Position numbers and translations under genes: made by a program
Assembly (NCBI RefSeq): GCF_010915705.1
Contig: NZ_JAAIKE010000002.1
Span: 372,001-436,000 of the forward strand
Direction of reading: 5' to 3'
Source of the DNA: Pseudotabrizicola algicola
GTDB lineage: Bacteria > Pseudomonadota > Alphaproteobacteria > Rhodobacterales > Rhodobacteraceae
DNA length: 64,000 nucleotides
The notes under the pieces: model-generated
The model's database searches: none
What the model was told of the DNA's origin: nothing
What the model saw: the letters and a program-made list of their open reading frames with translations, nothing else
Part shown: positions 56,167 through 64,000 of the stretch, one piece after another
How the letters are laid out: each line of letters opens with the position of its first letter
How positions within the stretch are numbered: position 1 is the first letter of the stretch

Positions 56167-59100
56167 ATGTCGATCAAGGCCGCGATCCACCATCTGACCC
56201 ATTACAAATACGATCGCCCGGTGACGCTGGGGCCGCAGGTCATCCGCCTGCGCCCTGCCCCGCACAGCCGGACGCGGGTGATTTCCCATTCCCTGAAGGT
56301 CAGCCCGGGCGGGCATTTCGTGAACCATCAGCAGGACCCGTTCGGCAACTGGCTGGCGCGGTTCGTGTTTCCCGAACCGGTGACAGAGTTCAAGATAGAG
56401 GTCGATCTGGTCGCCGACATGACGGTGTACAATCCGTTCGATTTCTTTGTCGAGGAAGCGGCCGAGCATTGGCCGTTCGAATATCCGGCCGATCTGGTCG
56501 AGGATCTGGAGATCTACCGCCGCAAGGACGTGGCGGGGCCGCTGTTGCAGGCGTTTCTTGCGTCGGTGCCGAAGGACCGGGTGCGCAGCGTCGATTTCGT
56601 GGTGAACCTGAATGCGCGGGTGGCCAATACGCTGCGCTATACCATCCGGATGGAGCCGGGCGTGCAGACGCCCGAGGAGACGCTGGGGCTGCAAAGCGGA
56701 TCGTGCCGGGATTCGAGCTGGCTTCTGGTTCAGGCGCTGCGGCATTTCGGTTTTGCGGCGCGCTTTGTGTCGGGCTATCTGATCCAGCTGAAACCGGACC
56801 TGAAGGCGCTGGACGGGCCTTCGGGGACCGAGGTGGATTTCACCGACCTGCACGCATGGTGCGAGGTCTATCTGCCCGGCGCGGGTTGGGTGGGGCTGGA
56901 CCCGACCAGCGGGTTGCTGGCGGGCGAGAGCCATATTCCGCTGGCCGCGACGCCCCATTACCGCAACGCCGCGCCGATTTCGGGCATGGCGAGCTTTGCC
57001 GAGGTGGACTTCGCCTTTGACATGACGGTGGCGCGGGTGGCCGAGCATCCGCGCATCACCAAGCCGTTCAGCGATGAGGCCTGGGAGGAGTTGAACGCGC
57101 TGGGGCAGAAGGTGGATGCCGCGCTGGAGACGGGCGATGTGCGCCTGACGATGGGTGGCGAGCCGACCTTTGTTTCCATTGATGATTTCGAGGCGGACGA
57201 GTGGAACACCGCCGCCGTGGGCCCGACCAAGCGGGTGCTGGCCGACAGGCTGATCCGGCGCTTGCGGGATCGCTTCGCGCCGGGGGGGTTCCTGCATTAC
57301 GGGCAGGGCAAGTGGTATCCGGGGGAGAGCCTGCCGCGCTGGACGTTTTCGCTTTACTGGCGGACCGACGGGCATCCGATCTGGTCGGACCCTGCGCTGA
57401 TCGCCGAAGAAGGCGCGCAGACGGGGGTGACGACAGCGGATGCGGAACGGCTGCTCCGGCAGATCGCGGATGATCTGGCGCTGGAGCCGGAGTGCATTCT
57501 GCCCGCCTATGAAGACCCCGCGCAATGGCTGGTGAAAGAGGCGAACCTGCCCGACAACGTGACGCCCGCCAATTCAAAGCTGAAGGACCCCGAGGAGCGG
57601 CACCGTCTGGCCACCGTGTTCAATCGCGGGCTGACCAACCCTTCGGGCTTTGTGCTGCCGGTGCAAAGCTGGCAAAGCCGCGCGTCGGGGCGGCGGTGGC
57701 GCACCGAGAAGTGGCGGCTGCGGCGCGGGCATATGTTCCTTGTGCCGGGGGACAGTCCGGTGGGATACCGTTTGCCGCTGGAAAGCCTGCCGTGGCTGCC
57801 TGCGTCGCAATACCCCTACATCAATCCGGTGGACCCGACGGTGGAGCGCCCGCCCCTGCCGGTGCCAAACAGCCCGGAAGTGACGGAGTCGCGCCCGCAA
57901 GCCTCGGCCAGTTTTACGGCCAGCGGGGCGCAGGGCGCGCAGGTGGAACAGGGATCGCCCGCCTTCGAGGTGGACGGGCATATCCGCACTGCCCTGTCGG
58001 TGGAACCGCGCGACGGGCGGCTGTGCGTGTTCATGCCGCCGGTGGTGTCGGTCGAGGATTATCTCGATCTGGTGCGCGCGGCGGAGGCTGCCGCGAAGAA
58101 ACTGGGGCTTCAGGTGCATATCGAGGGCTATGCGCCGCCGCATGATCCGCGCCTGAACGTGATCCGCGTGGCCCCCGATCCGGGGGTGATCGAGGTGAAC
58201 GTGCATCCGGCGCAGAACTGGCAGGAGTGCGTGGACATCACGAGCGCGATCTATGAGGAGGCGCGGCTCTGCCGCCTTGGCGCCGACAAGTTCATGATCG
58301 ACGGCAAGCACGCCGGAACGGGAGGCGGCAACCATGTGGTGGTCGGCGGGGCGACGCCGAATGACAGCCCCTTCCTGCGGCGGCCAGACCTGTTGCGCAG
58401 CCTGATCCTGCACTGGAACCGGCACCCGTCGCTGTCTTACCTGTTCTCGGGGCTGTTCATCGGGCCGACATCACAGGCCCCGCGCATCGACGAGGCGCGG
58501 CATGATGCGCTCTATGAGATGGAGATCGCGCTGGCGCAGATCCCCGCGCCGGGCGAAGGCACCCCGCCGATGCCGTGGCTGGTGGACCGTTTGCTGCGCA
58601 ACATGCTGACGGATGTGACGGGCAACACCCATCGCGCCGAGATTTGCATCGACAAGCTGTATTCCCCCGACGGGCCGACGGGGCGTCTGGGTCTGGTCGA
58701 GTTCCGCGGGTTCGAGATGCCGCCGGATGCGCGCATGAGCCTGTCGCAGCAATTGCTGATCCGGGCGCTGATCGCGCGGTTCTGGGCCAACCCGGCCAAG
58801 GGGGAGCTGACCCGCTGGGGCACGGCCCTGCATGACCGTTTCATGCTGCCGCATCACGTCTGGCAGGATTTCCGCGACGTGCTGGCCGATCTGGCGCAGC
58901 ACGGGTTTCCGCTGCGCGAGGACTGGTTCAAGGCGCAGGCCGAGTTCCGCTTTCCGTTCTGCGGCGAGGTCGAATACGAGGGCGTGCATCTGGAATTGCG
59001 GCAGGCGCTGGAGCCTTGGCATGTGCTGGGCGAGACCGGCGCGATTGGCGGCACGGTGCGCTATACCGACAGTTCGACCGAGCGGCTTCAGGTCAAGCTG

Positions 59101-59499
59101 CGCGCGCCCGACCCGACCCGTTATCAGGTGCTGTGCAACGGGCGCGTTGCCCCGCTGACGTCGGTGGGTGCGGGCGAAGCGGTGGCGGGTGTGCGCTACA
59201 AGGCGTGGCAGCCGTCATCCGCGATGCACCCCGTGCTGCCGGTCGATGCGCCGCTGGCCTTCGACATCTTCGACACATGGTCAGGGCGGCCCTTGGGCGG
59301 CTGCGTCTATCATGTGGCGCATCCGGGCGGGCGCAATTACGACACCTTCCCGGTGAACGGCAACGAGGCCGAGGCGCGCCGCCTTGCACGGTTCGAGCCG
59401 AACGGGCATCGGCCCGGGCATCATGTGCGCCCGCAGGCCGAGCGCCCGCACCGCGAGTTTCCGCTGACCCTTGACCTGCGGCGGCCGATCGGGCTGTAG
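56167..59499 (+). CDS. Transglutaminase fused to DUF2126 putative amidoligase
   Basis: Very large protein of 1110 residues. The amino-terminal part (about 1-310) is a bacterial transglutaminase-like domain with its N-terminal beta domain ([20 protein letters not shown]) and the Cys-His-Asp triad: C180 in [10 protein letters not shown]229 in DLHAWCEVY and D245 in GLDPTSG. The rest is DUF2126, a predicted amidoligase of the glutamine-synthetase-like kind ([61 protein letters not shown]). The two activities may form or remodel an amide bond in an unknown peptide. No signal peptide is seen. The ATP-grasp/alpha-E gene starts seven bases after its stop. Confidence 0.88.
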   Translation: MSIKAAIHHLTHYKYDRPVTLGPQVIRLRPAPHSRTRVISHSLKVSPGGHFVNHQQDPFGNWLARFVFPEPVTEFKIEVDLVADMTVYNPFDFFVEEAAEHWPFEYPADLVEDLEIYRRKDVAGPLLQAFLASVPKDRVRSVDFVVNLNARVANTLRYTIRMEPGVQTPEETLGLQSGSCRDSSWLLVQALRHFGFAARFVSGYLIQLKPDLKALDGPSGTEVDFTDLHAWCEVYLPGAGWVGLDPTSGLLAGESHIPLAATPHYRNAAPISGMASFAEVDFAFDMTVARVAEHPRITKPFSDEAWEELNALGQKVDAALETGDVRLTMGGEPTFVSIDDFEADEWNTAAVGPTKRVLADRLIRRLRDRFAPGGFLHYGQGKWYPGESLPRWTFSLYWRTDGHPIWSDPALIAEEGAQTGVTTADAERLLRQIADDLALEPECILPAYEDPAQWLVKEANLPDNVTPANSKLKDPEERHRLATVFNRGLTNPSGFVLPVQSWQSRASGRRWRTEKWRLRRGHMFLVPGDSPVGYRLPLESLPWLPASQYPYINPVDPTVERPPLPVPNSPEVTESRPQASASFTASGAQGAQVEQGSPAFEVDGHIRTALSVEPRDGRLCVFMPPVVSVEDYLDLVRAAEAAAKKLGLQVHIEGYAPPHDPRLNVIRVAPDPGVIEVNVHPAQNWQECVDITSAIYEEARLCRLGADKFMIDGKHAGTGGGNHVVVGGATPNDSPFLRRPDLLRSLILHWNRHPSLSYLFSGLFIGPTSQAPRIDEARHDALYEMEIALAQIPAPGEGTPPMPWLVDRLLRNMLTDVTGNTHRAEICIDKLYSPDGPTGRLGLVEFRGFEMPPDARMSLSQQLLIRALIARFWANPAKGELTRWGTALHDRFMLPHHVWQDFRDVLADLAQHGFPLREDWFKAQAEFRFPFCGEVEYEGVHLELRQALEPWHVLGETGAIGGTVRYTDSSTERLQVKLRAPDPTRYQVLCNGRVAPLTSVGAGEAVAGVRYKAWQPSSAMHPVLPVDAPLAFDIFDTWSGRPLGGCVYHVAHPGGRNYDTFPVNGNEAEARRLARFEPNGHRPGHHVRPQAERPHREFPLTLDLRRPIGL

Positions 59500-59506
59500 T
59501 CCGGCG

Positions 59507-61915
59507 ATGGACAGCACCGGGACGGCAAAGGCAGCGACAGGCAGGCCGGGCAAGACGCGGGATCGCGGGTTGTCCGCCTATCGGGCCTTGCCGGGGGTGC
59601 CAGACGAGTTGGTGACTGCCGATGGCTCTTTGCGGCCTTTGTGGCAGCCGCTGGTCGCGCATCTGCAATCGCTGTCGGATGATGCCCTGACCCGCGCCAC
59701 AGGGCGGGCGGACCAGTACCTGCGCGATTCCGGCGTGTTTTATCGCCAATACGGGTCCGGCCAGTCGGTCGAGCGGCCTTGGCCGCTGAGCCATGTGCCG
59801 GTGCTGATCCACGAGGCGGATTGGGCCGAGCTGGCCCCCGCGCTGATCCAGCGGGCCGACCTGCTGGAAGCGGTGATGGCCGATCTGTATGGCGAGAACC
59901 GGCTGGTGGCCGACGGGCATCTGCCCGCCGCGCTGGTCGCGGGCAATCCGGAATGGCTGCGGCCCTTGGTGGGGGTGCGTCCGGCCTCGGGGCATTTCCT
60001 GCATTTTCTGGCCTTTGAAATCGGGCGGGGGCCGGACGGGCGCTGGTGGGTGCTGGCCGACCGCACGCAAGCGCCTTCGGGTGCAGGTTACGCGCTGGAA
60101 AACCGCGTGGCGACCGCACGGGCCTATTCCGATGTGTTTGACGCGCTGAACGTGCATCGGCTGGCCGGATTTTTCCGCGATTTCCGCGATGCGCTGCTGG
60201 GTCTGCGCGGCGCGCGCGACGGGCGCGTGGCGATCATGACACCGGGGCCTCTGAACGAGACCTATTTCGAGCAGGCGTGGATCGCGCGCTATATGGGCGT
60301 GAGCCTTGTCGAGGGAGAGGACCTGACGGTTGCCGACGGGCGGCTGATGGTGCGGACCGTGTCGGGGTTGCGGCCGCTGGATGTGCTGTGGCGGCGGCTG
60401 GATGGCAGCTATGCCGACCCGCTGGAACTGGACCCTGCCTCGCGCATCGGCACGCCGGGCATGGTGGCGGCGCTGCGGCAGGGCGGGCTGACCATGGTCA
60501 ACTCGCTCGGCTCGGGCGTGCTCGAGACGCGGGCGCTGATGGCCTTTTTGCCGAGCCTGTCGCTGCACCTGACAGGCGCGCCGCTGGCGATTCCGAACAT
60601 CGCCACATGGTGGTGCGGCGGGGCGGCGGAGCGGGCGCAGGTGATGGCGGCGCAGGACCGTCTGGTGCTGTCGGCGGCGCTGGGCACAGGCTTGCCCTTT
60701 GACAGGCAGGGTGAAAGCACGGCGGCGGCAACACTGGCCCCCGAGGCGCTGGCCGCGCGGCTTGCGACGCAGGGGGCGGACCTTGTGGCGCAAGAGGCGG
60801 TGACACTGTCGACCACGCCCGCGCTGATCGACGGGCAGATCGTGCCGCGCCCGATGAGCCTGCGGGTGTTTCTGGCACGCACCGCCGCAGGGTGGCAGGT
60901 GATGCAGGGCGGCTTTGCCCGCATCGGTGCATCACAGGACCCGACCGCGCTGGCCATGCAGCGCGGCGGCAGCGCGGCGGATGTCTGGATCGTCAGCAAG
61001 GACGAGGTGCCCGCCGTCAGCATGGTTGCGCCGGCCGAGCCCTATCTGCGCAGCACGCCGGGGGCGCTTCCCGCGCGGGCGGCGGACAACCTGTTCTGGC
61101 TGGGCCGCTATGTGGAGCGGACCGAGGGCATCATCCGGCTGCTCCGCGCGCGACACAACCGCTTGGCCGAAGGCGGGCGGGCGGCGCTGCCGCTGCAGAG
61201 GCAGATGGATGCGCTGCTGGCGACCTATGATGTGGATGGCGCGGCCGGGCTGTCGCCGGGGTTGCTGACCACGCTGGGCGCGGCGGTGGCCACCGCAGGG
61301 CAGGTGCGCGACCGCTTTTCGCCCGATGGCTGGTCGGCGCTGAACGATCTGGACAAGACCGCGCGGCGGATGGCCGGGCAGGTGGAACCGGGTGATGATG
61401 CCGCGCGGGCTCTGTCTGCCCTGCTGCGCAAACTGGCGGGGTTCTCGGGGCTGGTGCATGAGAACATGTATCGCTTTTTCGGCTGGCGGTTCCTGTCGAT
61501 CGGGCGGCAACTCGAACGCGCCCTGGCGATGTGCGGAGCCTTGGCGGTATTTGCCGACGAGAAGGCACCTGTGGGCGGTCTGGACCTGTGCATCGAGCTT
61601 GGCGACAGCGTGCTGACGCATCGCCGCCGCTTCAGCGTGGGATCGTCCCGCGAGACCGTGATTGACCTTCTGGCGCTGGACCCGATGAACCCGCGTTCGC
61701 TGCGGCACCTCATCGACGGTCTGAGCGCGCAGGTGCAGGCGCTGCCGGGGGCGGCGACACATGGCCAGTTGTCCGAACTGGGCCGCGCGATGCTGCGCAC
61801 GCAGGTGGAGATTGCGACGGCCACGCCGGAGACGCTGACGACCGAGAGCTTGCAGGCCTTGCGGGGCAATCTGGCGGCGATCTCGGACCTGCTGACCGGA
61901 GCCTACTTGCGATGA
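59507..61915 (+). CDS. Circularly permuted ATP-grasp fused to alpha-E domain
   Basis: Protein of 802 residues. The first part (about 60-480) is a circularly permuted ATP-grasp ligase (DUF404/407 type): DSGVFYRQYGSGQSVERPWP, the ADLYGENRLVADGHLP block and VNSLGSGVLETRALMAFLPS. The C-terminal part (about 520-800) is the alpha-E helical domain: PARAADNLFWLGRYVERTEG, LVHENMYRFFGWRFLSIGRQ, ending EIATATPETLTTESLQALRG. ATG at 59507 starts the protein; the family starts variably. A transglutaminase gene follows, with its start inside this gene's stop (ATGA). Confidence 0.88.
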   Translation: MDSTGTAKAATGRPGKTRDRGLSAYRALPGVPDELVTADGSLRPLWQPLVAHLQSLSDDALTRATGRADQYLRDSGVFYRQYGSGQSVERPWPLSHVPVLIHEADWAELAPALIQRADLLEAVMADLYGENRLVADGHLPAALVAGNPEWLRPLVGVRPASGHFLHFLAFEIGRGPDGRWWVLADRTQAPSGAGYALENRVATARAYSDVFDALNVHRLAGFFRDFRDALLGLRGARDGRVAIMTPGPLNETYFEQAWIARYMGVSLVEGEDLTVADGRLMVRTVSGLRPLDVLWRRLDGSYADPLELDPASRIGTPGMVAALRQGGLTMVNSLGSGVLETRALMAFLPSLSLHLTGAPLAIPNIATWWCGGAAERAQVMAAQDRLVLSAALGTGLPFDRQGESTAAATLAPEALAARLATQGADLVAQEAVTLSTTPALIDGQIVPRPMSLRVFLARTAAGWQVMQGGFARIGASQDPTALAMQRGGSAADVWIVSKDEVPAVSMVAPAEPYLRSTPGALPARAADNLFWLGRYVERTEGIIRLLRARHNRLAEGGRAALPLQRQMDALLATYDVDGAAGLSPGLLTTLGAAVATAGQVRDRFSPDGWSALNDLDKTARRMAGQVEPGDDAARALSALLRKLAGFSGLVHENMYRFFGWRFLSIGRQLERALAMCGALAVFADEKAPVGGLDLCIELGDSVLTHRRRFSVGSSRETVIDLLALDPMNPRSLRHLIDGLSAQVQALPGAATHGQLSELGRAMLRTQVEIATATPETLTTESLQALRGNLAAISDLLTGAYLR

Positions 61916-62796
61916 CGCTTTATGCCCTGCGGCAGACGATCCGCTATGACTTCAACCGCCCGACCGGGGCTGGGCGGCAGTTGTTCCGCATTCTGCCCGC
62001 CGATATTCCGGGGGTGCAGCGCGTGCGGGACGTGCATTACGACTTTGCCCCCGAGGTGGGCGAGCGCGGCACGTTCCGCGATTTCTTCGGCACCCGCGTG
62101 ATCGAAGCCGCGATGCCGCCGGGACTGGTCAGTCTGGACCTGACGATGCAGGCGGTGGTGGAACGGGCGGTGGATGACAGCCTGCTGGATCTGTCGCCGC
62201 CGCTGGAAGGTCTGGCCGCCGAGGTGGCGGCCTGTCGTGGCGTCGGGCCGGACTCGCCGCATCATTTCACGCAACCCTCGCGCCGGATTGCCGCCGCGCC
62301 GCGCATTGCCGATTTTGCCCGCGCCCATGCTGCCGCGGGGTTGACCGTGCGCGGGTTGGTCGAGGCGCTGGGGCGCGCGGTTCATGCGCATATGGCGTTC
62401 GATGCCGAGGCCACCCATGTGGACACCGCGCCAGAGGCGGCCTTTGCCCTGCAACGCGGGGTCTGTCAGGATTTCGCGCAGATCATGGTGGGGGGATTGC
62501 GCGCGCTGGGGGTGCCTGCGGCCTATGTGGCGGGCTATCTGCGCACCCTGCCGCCACCGGGGCAACCGCGCCTGATCGGCGCGGATGCCATGCATGCCTG
62601 GGTGCGGGCCTGGGCGGGGGCGGAAACGGGCTGGATCGATTACGACCCGACCAATGCCTGCTTTGTCCGCAATGACCACATCGACGTGGGTTTTGGACGC
62701 GATTATGACGATGTGGCCCCTGTCACGGGCCGGCTGCGGCTGGACGGACACCACTCCGGCAGCCACAGCGTCGATATCGAGGAAATCGCCGCCTAG
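61912..62796 (+). CDS. Transglutaminase-like cysteine peptidase/transferase
   Basis: Stand-alone transglutaminase-fold protein of 294 residues with the same Cys-His-Asp triad: C185 in GVCQDFAQIM, H228 in AMHAWVRAW and D245 in YDPTNACF. The amino-terminal part (about 1-100) is the family beta domain (YALRQTIRYDFNRPTGAG). It has no signal peptide, so it is probably cytoplasmic. Coupled to the ATP-grasp/alpha-E gene. The bacterial proteasome-like Anbu gene that accompanies this set in many genomes is not found next to it here; the neighbour is a convergent aldehyde dehydrogenase. Confidence 0.87.
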   Translation: MTLYALRQTIRYDFNRPTGAGRQLFRILPADIPGVQRVRDVHYDFAPEVGERGTFRDFFGTRVIEAAMPPGLVSLDLTMQAVVERAVDDSLLDLSPPLEGLAAEVAACRGVGPDSPHHFTQPSRRIAAAPRIADFARAHAAAGLTVRGLVEALGRAVHAHMAFDAEATHVDTAPEAAFALQRGVCQDFAQIMVGGLRALGVPAAYVAGYLRTLPPPGQPRLIGADAMHAWVRAWAGAETGWIDYDPTNACFVRNDHIDVGFGRDYDDVAPVTGRLRLDGHHSGSHSVDIEEIAA

Positions 62797-62806
62797 CGAA
62801 GGTCGC

Positions 62807-64000
62807 CTAGCGCAGATCGGCGGGCAGCAGCGCCTCGGGCAGGTTCTGGTAGCAGACCGGACGCAGCCAGCGGCGGATGGACAGGGTGCCGACCGAGGTG
62901 GCGCCAAAGTTGGTGCTAGCCGGATAGGGACCGCCGTGGACCATGCTGTCGGCCACCTCGACGCCCGTCGGGAAGCCGTTGGCAAGGATGCGGCCCGCCT
63001 TGCGCTCCAGAACGGGCAGAAGGGTTTGGCCGAGGGCGGTGTCGGCCTCATCCAGATGCAGGGTGCAGGTCAACTGGCCCTGCAGGCTTTCGGCAATCGC
63101 CTGCATTTCCGAGGCATCCTTTACCCGCAGGATCAGGCCGAGCGGGCCGAACACCTCTTCTGCCAGCATGTGGTCGGCAAGCCAGTCGGTGCCTGACACC
63201 TCGAACAGGTTGGGGGTTGCGGCACGCCCGTCGCAGGTGGTGGCCAGCAGGCTGCGCACCCCGGCGGCTGCGGCGACACGGTCGCGCCCTGCGCGGTAGG
63301 CCTCGGCCATGCCATCGGTGAGCATGGTCTGCGCGGCCACGGGTTCAAGCGCGCTGCGGGCGGCGGCGGCGAAGGCATCGGCCTGCGGCCCGTCGATCAG
63401 CACGGCGATGCCGGGGTTGGTGCAGAACTGGCCTGCGCCCATCGTCAGGCTGGCGGCCCAGCCCTTGGCGATGGCATCGCCCCGCGCCTCCAGCGCGGCG
63501 GGCAGGAGGAACATCGGGTTCACGCTGCCCAGTTCGCCGAAGAAGGGGATCGGGTCGGGGCGTTGGGCGCAGAGGTTGAAAAGCGCGCGCCCTCCGCCGA
63601 GCGAGCCGGTGAAGCCGACCGCGCGGATCGCGGGATGCTGCACCAGCGCCTCGCCCACGTCACGCTTGCCGCCTTGCACGAGGCTGAACACGCCCGCAGG
63701 CATGTTGCAGGATTTCCGCGCCGCGTCGATGGCTTGCGCCACGATCTCGCCGGTGCCGGGGTGGGCAGAGTGGCCCTTGACCACGACAGGGCATCCGGCG
63801 GCGAGGGCGCTTGCGGTGTCGCCCCCCGCCACCGAGAAGGCGAGCGGGAAGTTGGAGGCCCCGAACACCGCGACGGGACCGATGGGGCGCTGCACCATCT
63901 TCAGGTCAGGGCGCGGGAGCGGCTGACGGTCTGGCAGGGCGGCATCGTGGCGGCGGTCGAGGTAGCCCCCCGCGCGGATGTGGCTGGCAAAGAGGCGCAA
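62807..64000 (-). CDS. Aldehyde dehydrogenase, 2-oxoglutarate semialdehyde type (partial)
   Basis: Amino-terminal end lies beyond the right edge; 397 residues are visible to the stop at 62807. Catalytic cysteine is in TMGAGQFCTNPG and glutamate in FFGELGSVNP. Blocks FGASNFPLAFSVAGGDTASA, VGFTGSLGGGRALF and MVHGGPYPASTNFGATSVG are characteristic of the 2,5-dioxovalerate (alpha-ketoglutaric semialdehyde) dehydrogenase group, which oxidises that aldehyde to 2-oxoglutarate at the end of several sugar-acid pathways, including the Weimberg xylose route. Which pathway it serves here is unknown; the upstream genes are outside the window. Confidence 0.85.
   Translation of the reverse strand: MRLFASHIRAGGYLDRRHDAALPDRQPLPRPDLKMVQRPIGPVAVFGASNFPLAFSVAGGDTASALAAGCPVVVKGHSAHPGTGEIVAQAIDAARKSCNMPAGVFSLVQGGKRDVGEALVQHPAIRAVGFTGSLGGGRALFNLCAQRPDPIPFFGELGSVNPMFLLPAALEARGDAIAKGWAASLTMGAGQFCTNPGIAVLIDGPQADAFAAAARSALEPVAAQTMLTDGMAEAYRAGRDRVAAAAGVRSLLATTCDGRAATPNLFEVSGTDWLADHMLAEEVFGPLGLILRVKDASEMQAIAESLQGQLTCTLHLDEADTALGQTLLPVLERKAGRILANGFPTGVEVADSMVHGGPYPASTNFGATSVGTLSIRRWLRPVCYQNLPEALLPADLR

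Overview
The window is about 64 kb of high-GC DNA from an alphaproteobacterium, very probably a member of the Rhodobacteraceae (Rhodobacter, Gemmobacter or Tabrizicola-like). The gene content supports this: a class III glutathione-dependent formaldehyde dehydrogenase, a c'-type cytochrome, a choice-of-anchor-L/Hint protein pair, the motB-flgE-flgK-flgL-flgI flagellar block and a ROK-controlled xylose operon. No mobile element, CRISPR array, tRNA, rRNA or clear pseudogene was found. Genes are packed tightly, with many ATGA or TGATG overlaps. This assignment is inference from family content; no database search was possible.

Layout: 0.1-2.5 kb holds pyruvate kinase, a small membrane protein and ribosomal proteins L35/L20, closed by a clear terminator. 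2.7-11.9 kb holds a first methionine aminopeptidase, then an exopolysaccharide region (WecG-type and GT2 transferases, a separate BY-kinase and Wzz-like copolymerase, an ExoY-type initiating transferase, a GT4 enzyme, another transferase), and a GDSL esterase. 12.0-19.5 kb is housekeeping and stress: YbbN-like thioredoxin, LON-domain protein, Trm112-like protein, cytochrome c', two tandem I78-type inhibitors, formaldehyde dehydrogenase, YbaK-type deacylase, a NYN-LOTUS protein and a luciferase-like monooxygenase.

19.5-27.2 kb carries lysine/meso-DAP synthesis genes (dapE, dapD) with two Hint-domain genes on the opposite strand between them, a threonine-rich secreted protein and a LOG-family hydrolase. 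27.2-32.9 kb is tamA-tamB, for outer-membrane assembly. 33.1-40.6 kb is a complete xylose import and isomerase system: a ROK repressor divergent from xylF-xylH-xylG-xylB-xylA. It runs directly into a vanadium haloperoxidase/PAP2-like enzyme and a CRTAC1 (FG-GAP/ASPIC-UnbV) protein.

43.4-51.4 kb has a BrkB-type membrane protein, an aldo/keto reductase and the flagellar block motB-flgE-flgK-flgL-flgI. 51.4-55.9 kb has a second methionine aminopeptidase, a CinA-type domain protein, an acetyltransferase, an OmpA-family protein and a LysR regulator. 56.2-62.8 kb is a three-gene cluster: a transglutaminase/amidoligase fusion (1110 aa), a circularly permuted ATP-grasp/alpha-E fusion (802 aa) and a second transglutaminase (294 aa). 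Such clusters have been predicted to make or attach an unknown peptide modification, and this is the best candidate in the window for a poorly described system. The right edge cuts an aldehyde dehydrogenase of the 2-oxoglutarate-semialdehyde type.
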